64,000 bases of DNA from Herbidospora cretacea (GTDB lineage Bacteria; Actinomycetota; Actinomycetes; Streptosporangiales; Streptosporangiaceae), in NCBI RefSeq assembly GCF_001570605.1, contig NZ_BBXG01000024.1, positions 1-64,000 of the forward strand, given 5' to 3'. Every line of letters begins with the position of its first letter. Within the stretch, counting starts at the first letter, position 1. The translations under genes and the position numbers were made by a program. Below, piece after piece: positions 26,543 to 35,936 of this stretch. The notes beneath the pieces are model-generated. The model was given only the letters and a program-made list of their open reading frames with translations, was not told the DNA's origin and ran no database searches.

Positions 26543-27946
26543 ATGAGATCACGATGGTGGGTCCTGGCGGCGGTGTCGCTGGCGACGTTCATGACCTATC
26601 TCGACAACAACGTGGTCAACGTCGCGCTGCCGACGATCGAGCGGGACCTGGGGCTGACGCTCGCCGGGCTCGAATGGATCGTGAGCGGCTACATCCTGGC
26701 CTTCGCCGGGCTGCTGCTGGCGGGCGGGCGGCTGGCCGACGTGTTCGGGCTGCGGGTGATGTTCTTCACCGGCCTGGCCGTGTTCACGGCCGCCTCGGTG
26801 GCGGCCGGGCTGGCCGGGTCGCAGGAGGCGCTGATCGCGGCCCGGGTCGTGCAGGGCGTGGGCGCGGCGCTGGTGACGCCGACATCGCTGGCGCTGATCA
26901 GGGCCACGTTCGTCGACGCGCGTGAACGCGCCACCGCCGTGGGGATCTGGGGCGCGGTGTCCGCGCTCGCGCTGGCCGTCGGGCCGCTGACCGGCGGGGT
27001 GCTCAGCGAGAACATCAGCTGGGGCTGGATCTTCCTGATCAACGCGCCCATCGCCGTCGTGGTGGCCGTGATCGCCGCCATGAGCCTGCCCGCCAGCGTC
27101 CGCCTGCGGGGCGTCCGGATCGACGTGCCCGGTGTGCTCACCTCGTCGCTGGCGCTGTTCGCGCTGACCTTCGCGCTCATCGAGGGCGAGGGCGAGGGCT
27201 GGACCTCCGGGCTCATCCTCGGCTCGTTCGCGGTGGCCGCCGTGTCGTTCACGACGTTCCTGGTGATCGAGTCGCGCAGCCGTCAGCCGATGATCGACCT
27301 CGGCCTGTTCCGCTCGCGGGTGTTCAGCGGCGGCCTGCTGTCGATGGGCATGTGGGCGTTCGGCGTCTTCGGCATCTACTTCTTCACCGCGATCTACCTG
27401 CAGAGCGCGCTCGGCTTCAGCCCGACCGAGGCCGGGGCGGGGTTCGTGCCGATGGCCCTGCTCATGGCCGCCGTCGCGGTCTTCTCGCCGCAATTCGCCC
27501 GGCGGATCGGCACCGGCCCGTCGGTCGCCGCCGGCCTGGCGCTGATGGTCGTCGCCATGGTCGGCCTGTCGAGCACCGGCCTCGGGTCGGCCTATCTCGA
27601 CCTGCTGCCGTGGTTCCTCGTCTTCGGCGCGGGCGGCGGCATGCTCGTCCCGCTGACCGACGTGATCATCGGCGCGGTCCCCGCCGAGCGGGCCGGGGTC
27701 GCCTCGGGCACGCTCAACGTCTCCCGCGAGGTCTTCGGGCTGCTCGGGATCACCATCCTCGGCGCGATCCTGAACGCCCGCCAGACCGCCCCGACGATGA
27801 CGGCGTTCCTGGACGCCTACCAGTTCACCCTGCTCATCGCCGCGGCGATCGTCGCGGCCGGGGTCCCGATCGCCCTGTACGCCCTCCGCAGGGAGACGAC
27901 CGCCGAGACGGTCGCCCAGGAGGAGCGGGACCCCGCGCTGGTCTAG
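26543..27946 (+). CDS. MFS transporter, DHA2 (EmrB/QacA) drug-exporter type
   Basis: 467 residues with 14 predicted helices, typical of proton-coupled multidrug exporters. The N terminus WWVLAAVSLATFMTYLDNNVVNVALPTIERDLG, split around helix 1, holds the DHA2 motif D1. GGRLADVFGLRVMF is motif A and WGAVSALALAVGPLTGGVL is motif C. ATG 26543 is 8 nt after AGGGGG. It is divergent from and probably controlled by the neighbouring TetR. The stop shares a CTAG palindrome with the converging phosphatase gene. Confidence 0.9.
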   Translation: MRSRWWVLAAVSLATFMTYLDNNVVNVALPTIERDLGLTLAGLEWIVSGYILAFAGLLLAGGRLADVFGLRVMFFTGLAVFTAASVAAGLAGSQEALIAARVVQGVGAALVTPTSLALIRATFVDARERATAVGIWGAVSALALAVGPLTGGVLSENISWGWIFLINAPIAVVVAVIAAMSLPASVRLRGVRIDVPGVLTSSLALFALTFALIEGEGEGWTSGLILGSFAVAAVSFTTFLVIESRSRQPMIDLGLFRSRVFSGGLLSMGMWAFGVFGIYFFTAIYLQSALGFSPTEAGAGFVPMALLMAAVAVFSPQFARRIGTGPSVAAGLALMVVAMVGLSSTGLGSAYLDLLPWFLVFGAGGGMLVPLTDVIIGAVPAERAGVASGTLNVSREVFGLLGITILGAILNARQTAPTMTAFLDAYQFTLLIAAAIVAAGVPIALYALRRETTAETVAQEERDPALV

Positions 27947-30033
27947 CTGCCGATCTTCCTGCCCTGCTTGTGCCAGGCCACCACGACCGACGGACGGGGC
28001 TGCGAGGTCCCGCCGTCGGGGAAGTGGGAGATCGGGGAGGCCGGCGAGGCGCCGGTGCCCTCACCCGGGTGCTGCACGGCGACGAAGACCGACTTCTGGT
28101 CCTCCGACACCAGCGGACCGCAGCACTCGGCGCCCTTGGGCATGGTGAGGAACTGGCGGACGTGACCCTTGTCCTTGCCCCGCACCGGAACGGCGAACAG
28201 GCCGTCGTGGGTCCCCAGGGCGTTGCCGTCCGTGGAGATCCAGAGGTTGCCGTCCTTGTCGAAGGTGACGTTGTCGGGGCAGGAGATCGGCGAGACCTTG
28301 GTCTTGTCGAAGCCGCCGAAGTAGGTGCCCGGGTCGGCCGGGTCGCCGCAGACCAGCGGCAGGTTCCAGGCGAAGGTCAGCGCCGCGGCGTCGTCGCGGT
28401 TCTCGGCGATCTCCAGGATGTGGCCGTGCTTGTTGTTCAGGCGGGGGTTGGCCTCGTCGGGGCCGGAGGAGCGCGCGGTGTTGTTGGTCAGGGCGACGAA
28501 CACGGTGCCGGTGACCGGGTTGCGCTCCATGTCCTCCGGACGGTCCATCTTGGTCGCGCCGACCTTGTCGGCGGCCAGCCGGGTGAAGACCAGGACCTCC
28601 TCGGCGGTCATGCCGGAGACGAACGAGCGGGTGCCGCTGACCAGCGGGATCCACTTGCCGACGCCGTCGAACGCCTTGTCCTTGGGCAGCTTGCCGGTGC
28701 CGTCGATCTCGGCGGCGGGGCTGTCACCGGTGAACTGGGCGACGTAGAGGGTGCCGTTGTCGAGCAGCGTCCGGTTGTGGCGGTCGTTGCCGGGCCGGTA
28801 GCGGTCCTTGGACACGAACTTGTAGATGTACTCGAACCGCGAGTCGTCGCCCATGTACGCGACCAGGCGGCCGTCGCGGCTGATGGTCGTGGTGGCCGCC
28901 TCGTGGGCCATGCGGCCGAGGGCGGTGCGCTTGATCGGCGTGGAGGCGGGGTCGGTCGGGTCGATCTCGACGATCCAGCCGAAGCGGTTGGCCTCGTTGG
29001 GGTTCTTCGCCAGGTCGAAGCGCTCGTCGACGCGGTCCCAGCGACGGCCGCCGAGAGCGGCGGGCATGGCGTAGCGGGTCAGCCCGGCCTGCGCCTCGGC
29101 GGGGGCCTTGGCGGCGTTCACGAAGTACTGGTTGAAGTTCTCCTCGGCGGTCAGCACGGTGCCCCAGGGGGTCGTGCCGCCCGCGCAGTTGTTCAGCATG
29201 CCCTTGACGACGCGGCCGCTCGGGTCGGCGGCGGTCTTCAGGTAGCTCGAACCGGCGGCCGGGCCGCTGAACCGCATCTCGGTGTGGGCCGTGATGCGGC
29301 GGTTGTAGCGGCGCGGGCCGGAGGTGACGAGCTCCCAGCGGCCGCTGTCGCCACTCCGCCTGACCTCGACGACCGAACCGCCGTGGGCGTTCATCGCGAT
29401 GGCGATCTGGGCGGGGGTGGCGTTGTCGCCGTTGGTGTAGCCGCGGAACATCAGCTCTTCGTTGGTGTACTCGTGGTTCACCCACAGCAGCCCGCGGTCA
29501 CGGCCGAGCTGGAACAGCGTCACGAAGTCGCAGTTGTAGCCGAACTGCCTGGCCTGCGCGTCGGCCGTCTGCGCCTCGAAGTCGAAAGCGGGCGCGCCCG
29601 GGACGACCGGGTCGCCCCAGCGGACCACCACGGCCGACTGGTAGCCGTTCGGCACCGTGACCTGGTCGTTGGTGTTGGGCGCGACGGGGGTGAAGCTCAG
29701 ACCGCCCCGGTAGGGGTGGGAGCCGCCGTTGTCCCAGTTGCCCCCCTTGTTCCACCAGTCGAGGGTGAACTTGTCGTCGGCGGCGGCCGGGGTCGCGGCG
29801 GCCGCGGCAACCGCGCCGGCCGACAGGACCAGGGCGCCCAGCGCACCGGCGCGCAGCGCGCCGCGGCGGGACATGTCGGTCACGACGTCGCCGAAGTAGG
29901 CGTTGTCACTGGTGTTGGGGACCTCGTGGAAACAGGCGTCGCCACAGCGGTACTTGCACGTCATGGCGCTGCGGCCACCCTGGTGGGCGGGCGTGAGCAG
30001 CGGCAGGGATCGACGCGGTGACGGGTTCGTCAC
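27943..30033 (-). CDS. PhoX family (DUF839) exported phosphatase, Tat substrate
   Basis: A 696-residue PhoX-type alkaline phosphatase, an Fe/Ca-dependent propeller enzyme releasing phosphate from organic esters. The twin-arginine signal lies after a ~50-residue leader (MSRRGALRAGALGALVLSAG, cleavage near AAAATPAAA). Family segments include LLWVNHEYTNEELMF, GRMAHEAATTTISRDGRLVAYMGDD, RPEDMERNPVTGTVFVALTNN and SCPDNVTFDKDGNLWISTDG. GTG 30033 follows GGAGGAG closely. I see no Pho box. It converges on the MFS gene with a 4-nt CTAG overlap. Confidence 0.9.
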   Translation of the reverse strand: MTNPSPRRSLPLLTPAHQGGRSAMTCKYRCGDACFHEVPNTSDNAYFGDVVTDMSRRGALRAGALGALVLSAGAVAAAAATPAAADDKFTLDWWNKGGNWDNGGSHPYRGGLSFTPVAPNTNDQVTVPNGYQSAVVVRWGDPVVPGAPAFDFEAQTADAQARQFGYNCDFVTLFQLGRDRGLLWVNHEYTNEELMFRGYTNGDNATPAQIAIAMNAHGGSVVEVRRSGDSGRWELVTSGPRRYNRRITAHTEMRFSGPAAGSSYLKTAADPSGRVVKGMLNNCAGGTTPWGTVLTAEENFNQYFVNAAKAPAEAQAGLTRYAMPAALGGRRWDRVDERFDLAKNPNEANRFGWIVEIDPTDPASTPIKRTALGRMAHEAATTTISRDGRLVAYMGDDSRFEYIYKFVSKDRYRPGNDRHNRTLLDNGTLYVAQFTGDSPAAEIDGTGKLPKDKAFDGVGKWIPLVSGTRSFVSGMTAEEVLVFTRLAADKVGATKMDRPEDMERNPVTGTVFVALTNNTARSSGPDEANPRLNNKHGHILEIAENRDDAAALTFAWNLPLVCGDPADPGTYFGGFDKTKVSPISCPDNVTFDKDGNLWISTDGNALGTHDGLFAVPVRGKDKGHVRQFLTMPKGAECCGPLVSEDQKSVFVAVQHPGEGTGASPASPISHFPDGGTSQPRPSVVVAWHKQGRKIGS

Positions 30034-30160
30034 AGCTCCTCCAAAGGGTCGCGGGGGGAACGGCGTGAGTCCCCGCCGGGACCGTATTGTCGGCGCCCGA
30101 AGTGAGGGTGAACATCATCCGCCTCGATGGTGAACGATGCGCTCGCGTCACAATGGGCAC

Positions 30161-30616
30161 ATGCCACCCCGCCGCCAGGACCCTTCGCGCGTTCGCGCAG
30201 CTCTCGACATCCAGTTGGCAGATCTGGGCCTGCCGCCGTTCGACGGGCCCGACAGCGCCGCGGGTCCCGCCGTGGTGGCCGCCGTGCTGTCCGTGTACGA
30301 CCGGGGCGCCACCCCCGGGCGGGAGGCGCTGCGCGCGGCCGTGCGGTTCCTGCTCGACGAACTCGTGGCCAGGGCGCCCGGCCGGACCGTGGAGGTGCGG
30401 GTGCCGCCGTTCGCCGCCGTCCAGTGCGTCGAGGGCCCCCGGCACACCCGGGGCACGCCCCCCAACGTCGTCGAGACCGACCCCCGCACGTGGATCGCGC
30501 TGGCCACCGGCCGGGAGGACTGGCCGGCCGCGCTGGCCGACGGGCGGGTCAGGGCGAGCGGCGGCCGGGCCGACCTGTCGCCCTACCTTCCGGTCTCGCT
30601 AGTAACCCCCCTCTGA
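30161..30616 (+). CDS. Sterol-carrier-like family protein
   Basis: 151 residues resembling the small sterol-carrier/SCP2-like protein that sits before purF in Streptomyces. The recognisable part is RTVEVRVPPFAAVQCVEGPRHTRGTPPNVVETDPRTWIALATG, read across residues ~75-120, then WPAALADGRVRASGGRADLSPYLP. It probably binds a hydrophobic ligand; no catalytic residues are evident. ATG 30161 fits the family start (MPPRR); ATG 30137 upstream in frame is possible. It overlaps the converging DUF4190 gene by 18 nt. Confidence 0.78.
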   Translation: MPPRRQDPSRVRAALDIQLADLGLPPFDGPDSAAGPAVVAAVLSVYDRGATPGREALRAAVRFLLDELVARAPGRTVEVRVPPFAAVQCVEGPRHTRGTPPNVVETDPRTWIALATGREDWPAALADGRVRASGGRADLSPYLPVSLVTPL

Positions 30617-31525
30617 GACCGGGGCGTTGATCTTCCGCTGGACGCACTGCTGCGACGCCTCCTGGGTCGGGTACAGCCGGGTGTCGAAGCACTCCGCGAG
30701 GTTGTTCTTGTTGGCCCAGTTGACGACCACCCCGATGATGATCGCCCCGATCACCAGCGTCAGGATGCTCAGGATCAGGCCGACGACCGCACGCCCCTTG
30801 TTGGACCTCTTCGAGATCGCGACGATCCCGACGATGATCCCCGCGATCGCCACCAGCAGCCCGAGCCCGCAGACCAGCAGCAGCACGATCGCCACGATGC
30901 CCAGCACCAGCGCGGCCGTCCCCAGCCCGCCCTTGGCCGGCGGCTTCTCCCCGTAGGGCATCTGCGGATAGGACCCCTGCGGATACGAGGTGGGCTGATA
31001 GGCACCCTGCCCGGACGCCGGCCCCTGCGGGTACGCGCCCTGACCGGACGAGCCGGATGGGTACGCGCTTTGGCTGGACGAGCCGGAGGGGTACGCGCCC
31101 TGGCCGGACGAGCCCGGCTCAGAGGGGACCGGCTGAGCGGGCGGGCCCGGATACGGCGGCGGATACTCCCCCTCGCCCGGCGACCCACTCTCCTGCCCGC
31201 CAGAGGCCCCGCCGTGGCGCCCGCCTGGGTATTCGCCCTGCTGCCCGCTCTGGGCCCCGCCCTGCTGACCGCTCTGGGCCCCGCCGTGGTGCCCGCTCGG
31301 AGGCTCGCCCTGGCGGCCGGTCTGCGGGCCGGTTTGCGGGCCGGTTTGCGGCTGTTGCCCGGTGGGGCCGTACGGGTTCTCGGGCCGTGGGTATGGCTCC
31401 TGGGCGCTGAAGACAGCCGTGTCCTCGGCGTCCGGCGACGGCCTGCCAGGGGCCTGTTCGGGCGGCACGTCCCAGGGCATGCGCCGCTTGGGCTGGTCGT
31501 CCCTCGGCTCGTCTGGAGTCGTCAT
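30599..31525 (-). CDS. DUF4190-type membrane protein with long Gly/Pro/Gln-rich repeat region
   Basis: 308 residues. The N-terminal ~190 are disordered and repetitive: GPQTGPQTG, then AQSGQQGG units, then three 10-11-residue units of the type YPSGSSGQGA. Two to three membrane helices follow (LGTAALVLGIVAIVLLLVCG, LLVAIAGIIVGIVA, VVGLILSILTLVIGAIIIGV). The short outer tail has two cysteines (ECFDTRLYPTQEASQQC), perhaps forming a disulfide. The function of DUF4190 proteins is unknown. ATG 31525 lies just after CAGGAA. The coding repeats make local direct DNA repeats at 31030-31110. Confidence 0.82.
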   Translation of the reverse strand: MTTPDEPRDDQPKRRMPWDVPPEQAPGRPSPDAEDTAVFSAQEPYPRPENPYGPTGQQPQTGPQTGPQTGRQGEPPSGHHGGAQSGQQGGAQSGQQGEYPGGRHGGASGGQESGSPGEGEYPPPYPGPPAQPVPSEPGSSGQGAYPSGSSSQSAYPSGSSGQGAYPQGPASGQGAYQPTSYPQGSYPQMPYGEKPPAKGGLGTAALVLGIVAIVLLLVCGLGLLVAIAGIIVGIVAISKRSNKGRAVVGLILSILTLVIGAIIIGVVVNWANKNNLAECFDTRLYPTQEASQQCVQRKINAPVSEGGY

Positions 31526-31653
31526 GTTCCTGTCACTTCCCCTGTGGGGCCGGGGGTACGGCGGCCGACACGGCAAAGCGCTGGTGATCATTTCCTCGGG
31601 TATCCACCACCCGGGGGTCCGAGCAGCCAAGAGGCCGAAATAGACTCAAGCAT

Positions 31654-33090
31654 GTGCTGAAGGGCGACGGCCATCTGAGCCATGACCTTGACCCCCTCGA
31701 CCAGGGCCCCAAAGACGCCTGCGGTGTCTTCGGCGTCTGGGCTCCAGGGGAGGACGTCTCGAAACTCACCTACTACGGGCTGTACGCGTTGCAGCACCGC
31801 GGCCAGGAGTCCGCGGGCATCGCGGTCAGCGAGGGCAGCCGCATCCTCGTCTACAAGGACATGGGCCTGGTGGCCCAGGTCTTCGACGAGTCGATCCTCG
31901 GCACCCTCAAGGGTCACCTGGCGATCGGTCACTGCCGCTACTCCACCACCGGTTCGAGTGTGTGGGAGAACGCGCAGCCGACGCTGAGCTCGACCGACGT
32001 GGGCGGCCTCGCGCTGGCCCACAACGGCAACCTGATCAACACGAGCGAGCTCGCCGAACGGGTGGCCCCCGGAACCATCCGGGCGACCACCGACAGCGAG
32101 ATCCTCACCGCGATCCTGGCCAAAGACCGGTCCGAGCCGATCGACGAGGCGGCGGCCCGCCTGCTGCCGAAGGTCCAGGGCGCCTACTCACTCGTCTTCA
32201 TGGACGAGAAGACGCTCTACGCCGCCAGAGACCCCCAGGGCATCCGTCCGCTCGTCCTGGGCCGTCTGACGACCGGCTGGGTGGTGGCCTCCGAGACCGC
32301 CGCCCTCGACATCGTGGGCGCGACGTTCGTGCGCGAGGTCGAGCCGGGCGAGCTCCTCACCATCGACGAGCGCGGCGTCACGTCGCAGCGGTTCGCCCCG
32401 GCCGACCCCAAGGGCTGCCTGTTCGAATACGTCTACCTGGCCCGCCCCGACACCACGATCGCCGGGCGCGGCGTCCAGGCGACCCGGGTCGAGGTCGGCC
32501 GCCGGCTGGCCCGCGAACACCCGGTCGACGCCGACCTGGTGATCCCGACCCCCGAGTCGGGCACCCCCGCCGCGATCGGCTACGCCGAGCAGAGCGGGAT
32601 CCCCTACGGCCAGGGCCTGGTGAAGAACTCCTACGTCGGGCGGACCTTCATCCAGCCGTCCCAGACGATCCGCCAGCTCGGCATCCGGCTGAAGCTGAAC
32701 CCGCTGAAGGAGATCGTCCAGGGCAAGCGCCTGGTGGTGGTCGACGACACGATCGTGCGCGGCAACACCCAGCGGGCGATCGTGAAGATGCTGCGCGAGG
32801 CCGGGGCGACCGAGGTCCACGTGCGCATCTCGGCCCCGCCGGTGGCCTGGCCGTGCTTCTACGGCATCGACTTCGCCACCCGCGCCGAGCTGCTGGCCGG
32901 TTCGATGGACGTCGAGGAGATCCGCGAGCACCTGGGCGCCGACTCCCTCGGCTACATCTCGATGGAGGGCCTCACCGAGGCCACCACGATCCCGGCGAAC
33001 AAGCTCTGCCGGGCCTGCTTCGACGGCTCCTACCCCATCCCGATCGACCAGGACAAGGTCGGCAAGTACGTCCTGGAGGCCCGCGCATGA
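31654..33090 (+). CDS. purF: Amidophosphoribosyltransferase PurF
   Basis: The first committed enzyme of purine synthesis (PRPP + Gln to phosphoribosylamine), 478 residues. A 22-residue propeptide precedes the N-terminal nucleophile Cys23 (DA/CGVFGVWAP). The glutaminase domain is followed by the phosphoribosyltransferase domain with the PRPP loop VVVDDTIVRGNT. Cys residues expected for the B. subtilis-type Fe-S cluster appear in NKLCRACFDGSYP and elsewhere. GTG 31654 is likely leaderless: TAGACT (31641-31646) ends 7 nt before it. It overlaps purM by ATGA. Confidence 0.97.
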   Translation: MLKGDGHLSHDLDPLDQGPKDACGVFGVWAPGEDVSKLTYYGLYALQHRGQESAGIAVSEGSRILVYKDMGLVAQVFDESILGTLKGHLAIGHCRYSTTGSSVWENAQPTLSSTDVGGLALAHNGNLINTSELAERVAPGTIRATTDSEILTAILAKDRSEPIDEAAARLLPKVQGAYSLVFMDEKTLYAARDPQGIRPLVLGRLTTGWVVASETAALDIVGATFVREVEPGELLTIDERGVTSQRFAPADPKGCLFEYVYLARPDTTIAGRGVQATRVEVGRRLAREHPVDADLVIPTPESGTPAAIGYAEQSGIPYGQGLVKNSYVGRTFIQPSQTIRQLGIRLKLNPLKEIVQGKRLVVVDDTIVRGNTQRAIVKMLREAGATEVHVRISAPPVAWPCFYGIDFATRAELLAGSMDVEEIREHLGADSLGYISMEGLTEATTIPANKLCRACFDGSYPIPIDQDKVGKYVLEARA

Positions 33091-34112
33091 CCTCGTACGC
33101 CGCCGCCGGTGTCGACATCGAGGCCGGTGACCGCGCCGTCGAGCTGATGAAGTCGAAGGTGGCCCGGTCCCGGCGTCCCGAGGTGGTCGACGACGCCAGC
33201 GGCTTCGCGGGCCTGTTCGACGTGTCGGCGCTGCTGAAGTTCCGCCGGCCGCTGCTGGCGACCTCGACCGACGGGGTCGGCACCAAGGTCATGCTCGCCG
33301 CCCAGCTGGGCAAGCACGACACGATCGGCATCGACCTGGTCGGCATGGTCGTCGACGACCTGGTGGTCTGCGGCGCCGAGCCGCTGTTCATGACCGACTA
33401 CATCGCCTGCGGCAAGGTGGTGCCCGAGCGCATCGCCGAGATCGTCGGCGGCGTCGCCGAGGGCTGCCGCCAGGCGGGCTGCGCCCTGGTCGGCGGCGAG
33501 ACCGCCGAACACCCGGGCGCGATGTGCCCCGACGACTACGACCTGGCGGGCGCCGGAACGGGCGTCGTGGAGGCCGACGAGCTTCTCGGCCCCGACCGGG
33601 TCCGCGCGGGTGACGTGGTTCTGGCCATGGCGTCATCCGGGGTCCACTCGAACGGCTACTCTCTGGTCCGCCACATCATCAAGACCGCTGGCCTGAGCCT
33701 GGAATCCCAGATCCCCGAGCTGTCCCGGACCCTCGGTGAGGAACTCCTCGAACCGACCCGGATCTACTCACTCGACTGCCTGGCCCTGACGCGCCACGTC
33801 CCGGTGCGGGCCTACGCCCACATCACGGGCGGCGGCCTGACGGCCAATCTGGCCCGCTCGCTTCCCGGGAGTGTCGACGCGGTCCTCGACCGCGGGTCCT
33901 GGACGCCCCCGGCGATCTTCTCCGTCCTCGGCGAGGCCGGGAAGGTCGAGCGGGCCGAGCTCGACAAGACCTTCAACCTGGGCGTCGGCATGGCCGCGAT
34001 CGTCCCGGCGGACGACGCCGACCGGGCGCTGGAACTGCTGGAGACCCGCGGCGTGCCGTCGTGGGTGCTGGGCGAGATCGTGCCCGGCACGGGCGAGGCG
34101 CGCTACCGCTGA
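33087..34112 (+). CDS. purM: Phosphoribosylformylglycinamidine cyclo-ligase PurM (AIR synthetase)
   Basis: 341 residues, fifth step of purine synthesis (FGAM to AIR, ATP-dependent). Family motifs: the N-terminal SYAAAGVDIEAGDRAVELM, the Mg/ATP segment LLATSTDGVGTKVMLA and GIDLVGMVVDDLVVCGAEPL, then ALVGGETAEHPGAM and ITGGGLTANLARSLP. ATG 33087 overlaps the purF stop (ATGA). A GC hairpin follows directly after the stop. Confidence 0.97.
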   Translation: MTSYAAAGVDIEAGDRAVELMKSKVARSRRPEVVDDASGFAGLFDVSALLKFRRPLLATSTDGVGTKVMLAAQLGKHDTIGIDLVGMVVDDLVVCGAEPLFMTDYIACGKVVPERIAEIVGGVAEGCRQAGCALVGGETAEHPGAMCPDDYDLAGAGTGVVEADELLGPDRVRAGDVVLAMASSGVHSNGYSLVRHIIKTAGLSLESQIPELSRTLGEELLEPTRIYSLDCLALTRHVPVRAYAHITGGGLTANLARSLPGSVDAVLDRGSWTPPAIFSVLGEAGKVERAELDKTFNLGVGMAAIVPADDADRALELLETRGVPSWVLGEIVPGTGEARYR

Positions 34113-34115
34113 TCG

Positions 34116-34147
34116 TGGGCCCGGCGGCTTTCCCGTCGCCGGGCCCA
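34116..34147 (+). terminator. Terminator-like hairpin after purM
   Basis: A perfect 11-bp stem TGGGCCCGGCG (34116-34126) / CGCCGGGCCCA (34137-34147), 3 nt after the purM stop codon, with a 10-nt loop. There is no T-tract. A second small hairpin, GCACTCCGG / CCGGAGTGC, lies at 34239-34260 and may be a backup. Confidence 0.65.
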
Positions 34148-34286
34148 GATCAGGCCCGGTCAAGCCCGCGGAAGCACGAAAGGCCGCCTGGGGTCGCCCC
34201 CCGGCGGCACATTCGGGCTCGTATGGAAATGGCTGTATGCACTCCGGTCACCCGGAGTGCGAGACCCTCACGAGGTCGCGCGGAAA

Positions 34287-34316
34287 ACGCCCGGCGTGGC
34301 GAACCTCGCCGGGCGT
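34287..34316 (-). terminator. Intrinsic terminator of the DUF3073 gene
   Basis: A perfect 10-bp stem ACGCCCGGCG (34287-34296) / CGCCGGGCGT (34307-34316), followed on the minus strand by TTTTCC. It is 25 nt after the DUF3073 stop, so it most likely ends that transcript. It may also stop read-through from purFM. Confidence 0.75.
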
Positions 34317-34340
34317 GATCAACGCAAAATCAGGTGCCGC

Positions 34341-34571
34341 TCAACGACGGCCCCCAGATGAGGAGTCGTCCTCATCGTCCTCGTCATCGACGTAGTCGGC
34401 GTACCGCTCGGCCAACTCGTCATAAGGGTCGGGTTCGTCACTGCGGCCGGAATCGACAGGCTCCTCGACTCCGAGCTCCGCGCGCAGGCGCTCAAGATCG
34501 GTGCCGCCGCTGTTGTACTTCAGCTGGCGGGCAACCTTGACCTGCTTGGCCTTGGCTCGGCCGCGCCCCAT
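34341..34571 (-). CDS. DUF3073 family small acidic-tailed protein
   Basis: 76 residues. The basic N terminus MGRGRAKAKQVKVARQLKY is the signature of the actinobacterial DUF3073 family. The C terminus is strongly acidic (DDEDDEDD then SSSGGRR). The function is unknown. The gene lies between purM and the valine dehydrogenase gene, as in Streptomyces. ATG 34571 is followed at once by the conserved motif, which fixes the start. Confidence 0.93.
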   Translation of the reverse strand: MGRGRAKAKQVKVARQLKYNSGGTDLERLRAELGVEEPVDSGRSDEPDPYDELAERYADYVDDEDDEDDSSSGGRR

Positions 34572-34722
34572 TGGCTCGACCCCCTCATGCGGGGTCGTAC
34601 CCGACCCCTCGTCGCTAACGCACCACGCACTGACGTCACCTGACTTTGGACGTCAGCCATTCGTTCGCCTACAACCGTACCTGTTTTGCGCCCCGCTCGG
34701 TACGCCGTATGCGCGTCGGCGG

Positions 34723-35808
34723 TCACCGGCCTAGCCAAATACCCCTAAGCCGCCCGACTTCCGACATTCTGCGCTCCGCCAGCCTATCTGCTGCGACCGC
34801 AGGTGGAACGCCTTCGTCGTCGGCGATGACGAAGATTTTCAGGGTGGTGTCGAAGATCTGAGCCGCTCTTGCCCTCGCCCTGTCCATGTCGAATCCGGCG
34901 ATCTCATCGGCGACCTGGATGACTCCACCCGAATTCACCACGTAGTCGGGCGCGTACAGGATGCCGCGATCGGCGAGTTGCTTCTCGACCCCTGGGTGGG
35001 CGAGCTGGTTGTTGGCCCCGCCGCAGACGATCCTGGCCCGGAGTTCGGCGACGGCCGTGTCGTCGAGGGCGCCGCCGAGGGCGCAGGGGGCGTACACGTC
35101 GATGTCGCCGCGCTTGAGGGTCGCCGCGTCGGCGACCGCCTCGACCTCCGGGTGCTCCTGGCGGATCCGGCCGACCGCGAGCTCGTCGACGTCGCAGACG
35201 ACGACCTCGCCGCCGTCCGCGAGAATGTGTTCCACCAGACGCCTGCCGACCTTGCCGACCCCCTCGACGCCGACCCGGCGGCCGCGCAGGGAGGTCTCGC
35301 CGAAGGCGTGCCCGGCGGCGGCCCGCATGCCCTGGTAGACGCCGTAGGCGGTGAGGATGGAGCTGTCGCCGGCGCCGCCGTTGGCCACCGTGCGGCCGGT
35401 GACGTAGGAGGACTCCCGGGCGATGACGTCCATGTCCTCGCTGTAGGTGCCCACGTCACAAGCGGTGTAGTAGCGCCCGCCGAGCGACTGGACGAACTTC
35501 CCGTAGGCCCGGAGGAGGGCCTCGGTCTTGTCCTTGACGGGGTCGCCGATGATCACGGCCTTGCCGCCGCCGTGGTCGAGCCCGGCCAGCGCGTTCTTGT
35601 ACGCCATCGCGCGCGACAGGTTCAGCACGTCGGCCAGCGCGGCGGATTCGTCCGGGTAGGGATAGAAACGTGTTCCACCCAGGCCGGGGCCGAGGGCGGT
35701 GTTGTGGATGGCGATGATCGCGTAGAGGCCGGACTTGTCGTCGGCGCAGAACACGACCTGTTCGTGACGGGTCTGATCCTTGTGGGAGAGCCCGAAGACG
35801 TCGGTCAC
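34723..35808 (-). CDS. vdh: Valine dehydrogenase (Glu/Leu/Phe/Val dehydrogenase family)
   Basis: A 361-residue NAD-dependent amino acid dehydrogenase deaminating Val (and Leu/Ile) to the 2-oxoacid. Motifs include [17 protein letters not shown], the catalytic-lysine segment [32 protein letters not shown] and the Rossmann [20 protein letters not shown] 35808 lies 8 nt after AGGAG; codons further upstream are not start codons. Neighbours and sequence agree with Streptomyces Vdh. It could supply 2-oxoacids to the branched-chain dehydrogenase at 13820-17159. Confidence 0.93.
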   Translation of the reverse strand: MTDVFGLSHKDQTRHEQVVFCADDKSGLYAIIAIHNTALGPGLGGTRFYPYPDESAALADVLNLSRAMAYKNALAGLDHGGGKAVIIGDPVKDKTEALLRAYGKFVQSLGGRYYTACDVGTYSEDMDVIARESSYVTGRTVANGGAGDSSILTAYGVYQGMRAAAGHAFGETSLRGRRVGVEGVGKVGRRLVEHILADGGEVVVCDVDELAVGRIRQEHPEVEAVADAATLKRGDIDVYAPCALGGALDDTAVAELRARIVCGGANNQLAHPGVEKQLADRGILYAPDYVVNSGGVIQVADEIAGFDMDRARARAAQIFDTTLKIFVIADDEGVPPAVAADRLAERRMSEVGRLRGIWLGR

Positions 35809-35936
35809 TTTGGTGACTCCTGATCGTCCCTGACCACCGCTCCGTTGCGGCGGTACCACCTTCCAGCGTAGCGACGATCATGAATAACGGAACGCCGCCC
35901 GCTGCGTGACGCCGCCTGGCATGGCACGATGCCGTT

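Noticed and set aside
31030-31110. Direct DNA repeats suggesting a CRISPR-like or satellite array
   Set aside because: They are in frame within the DUF4190 gene and encode the YPSGSSGQGA-type protein repeats.
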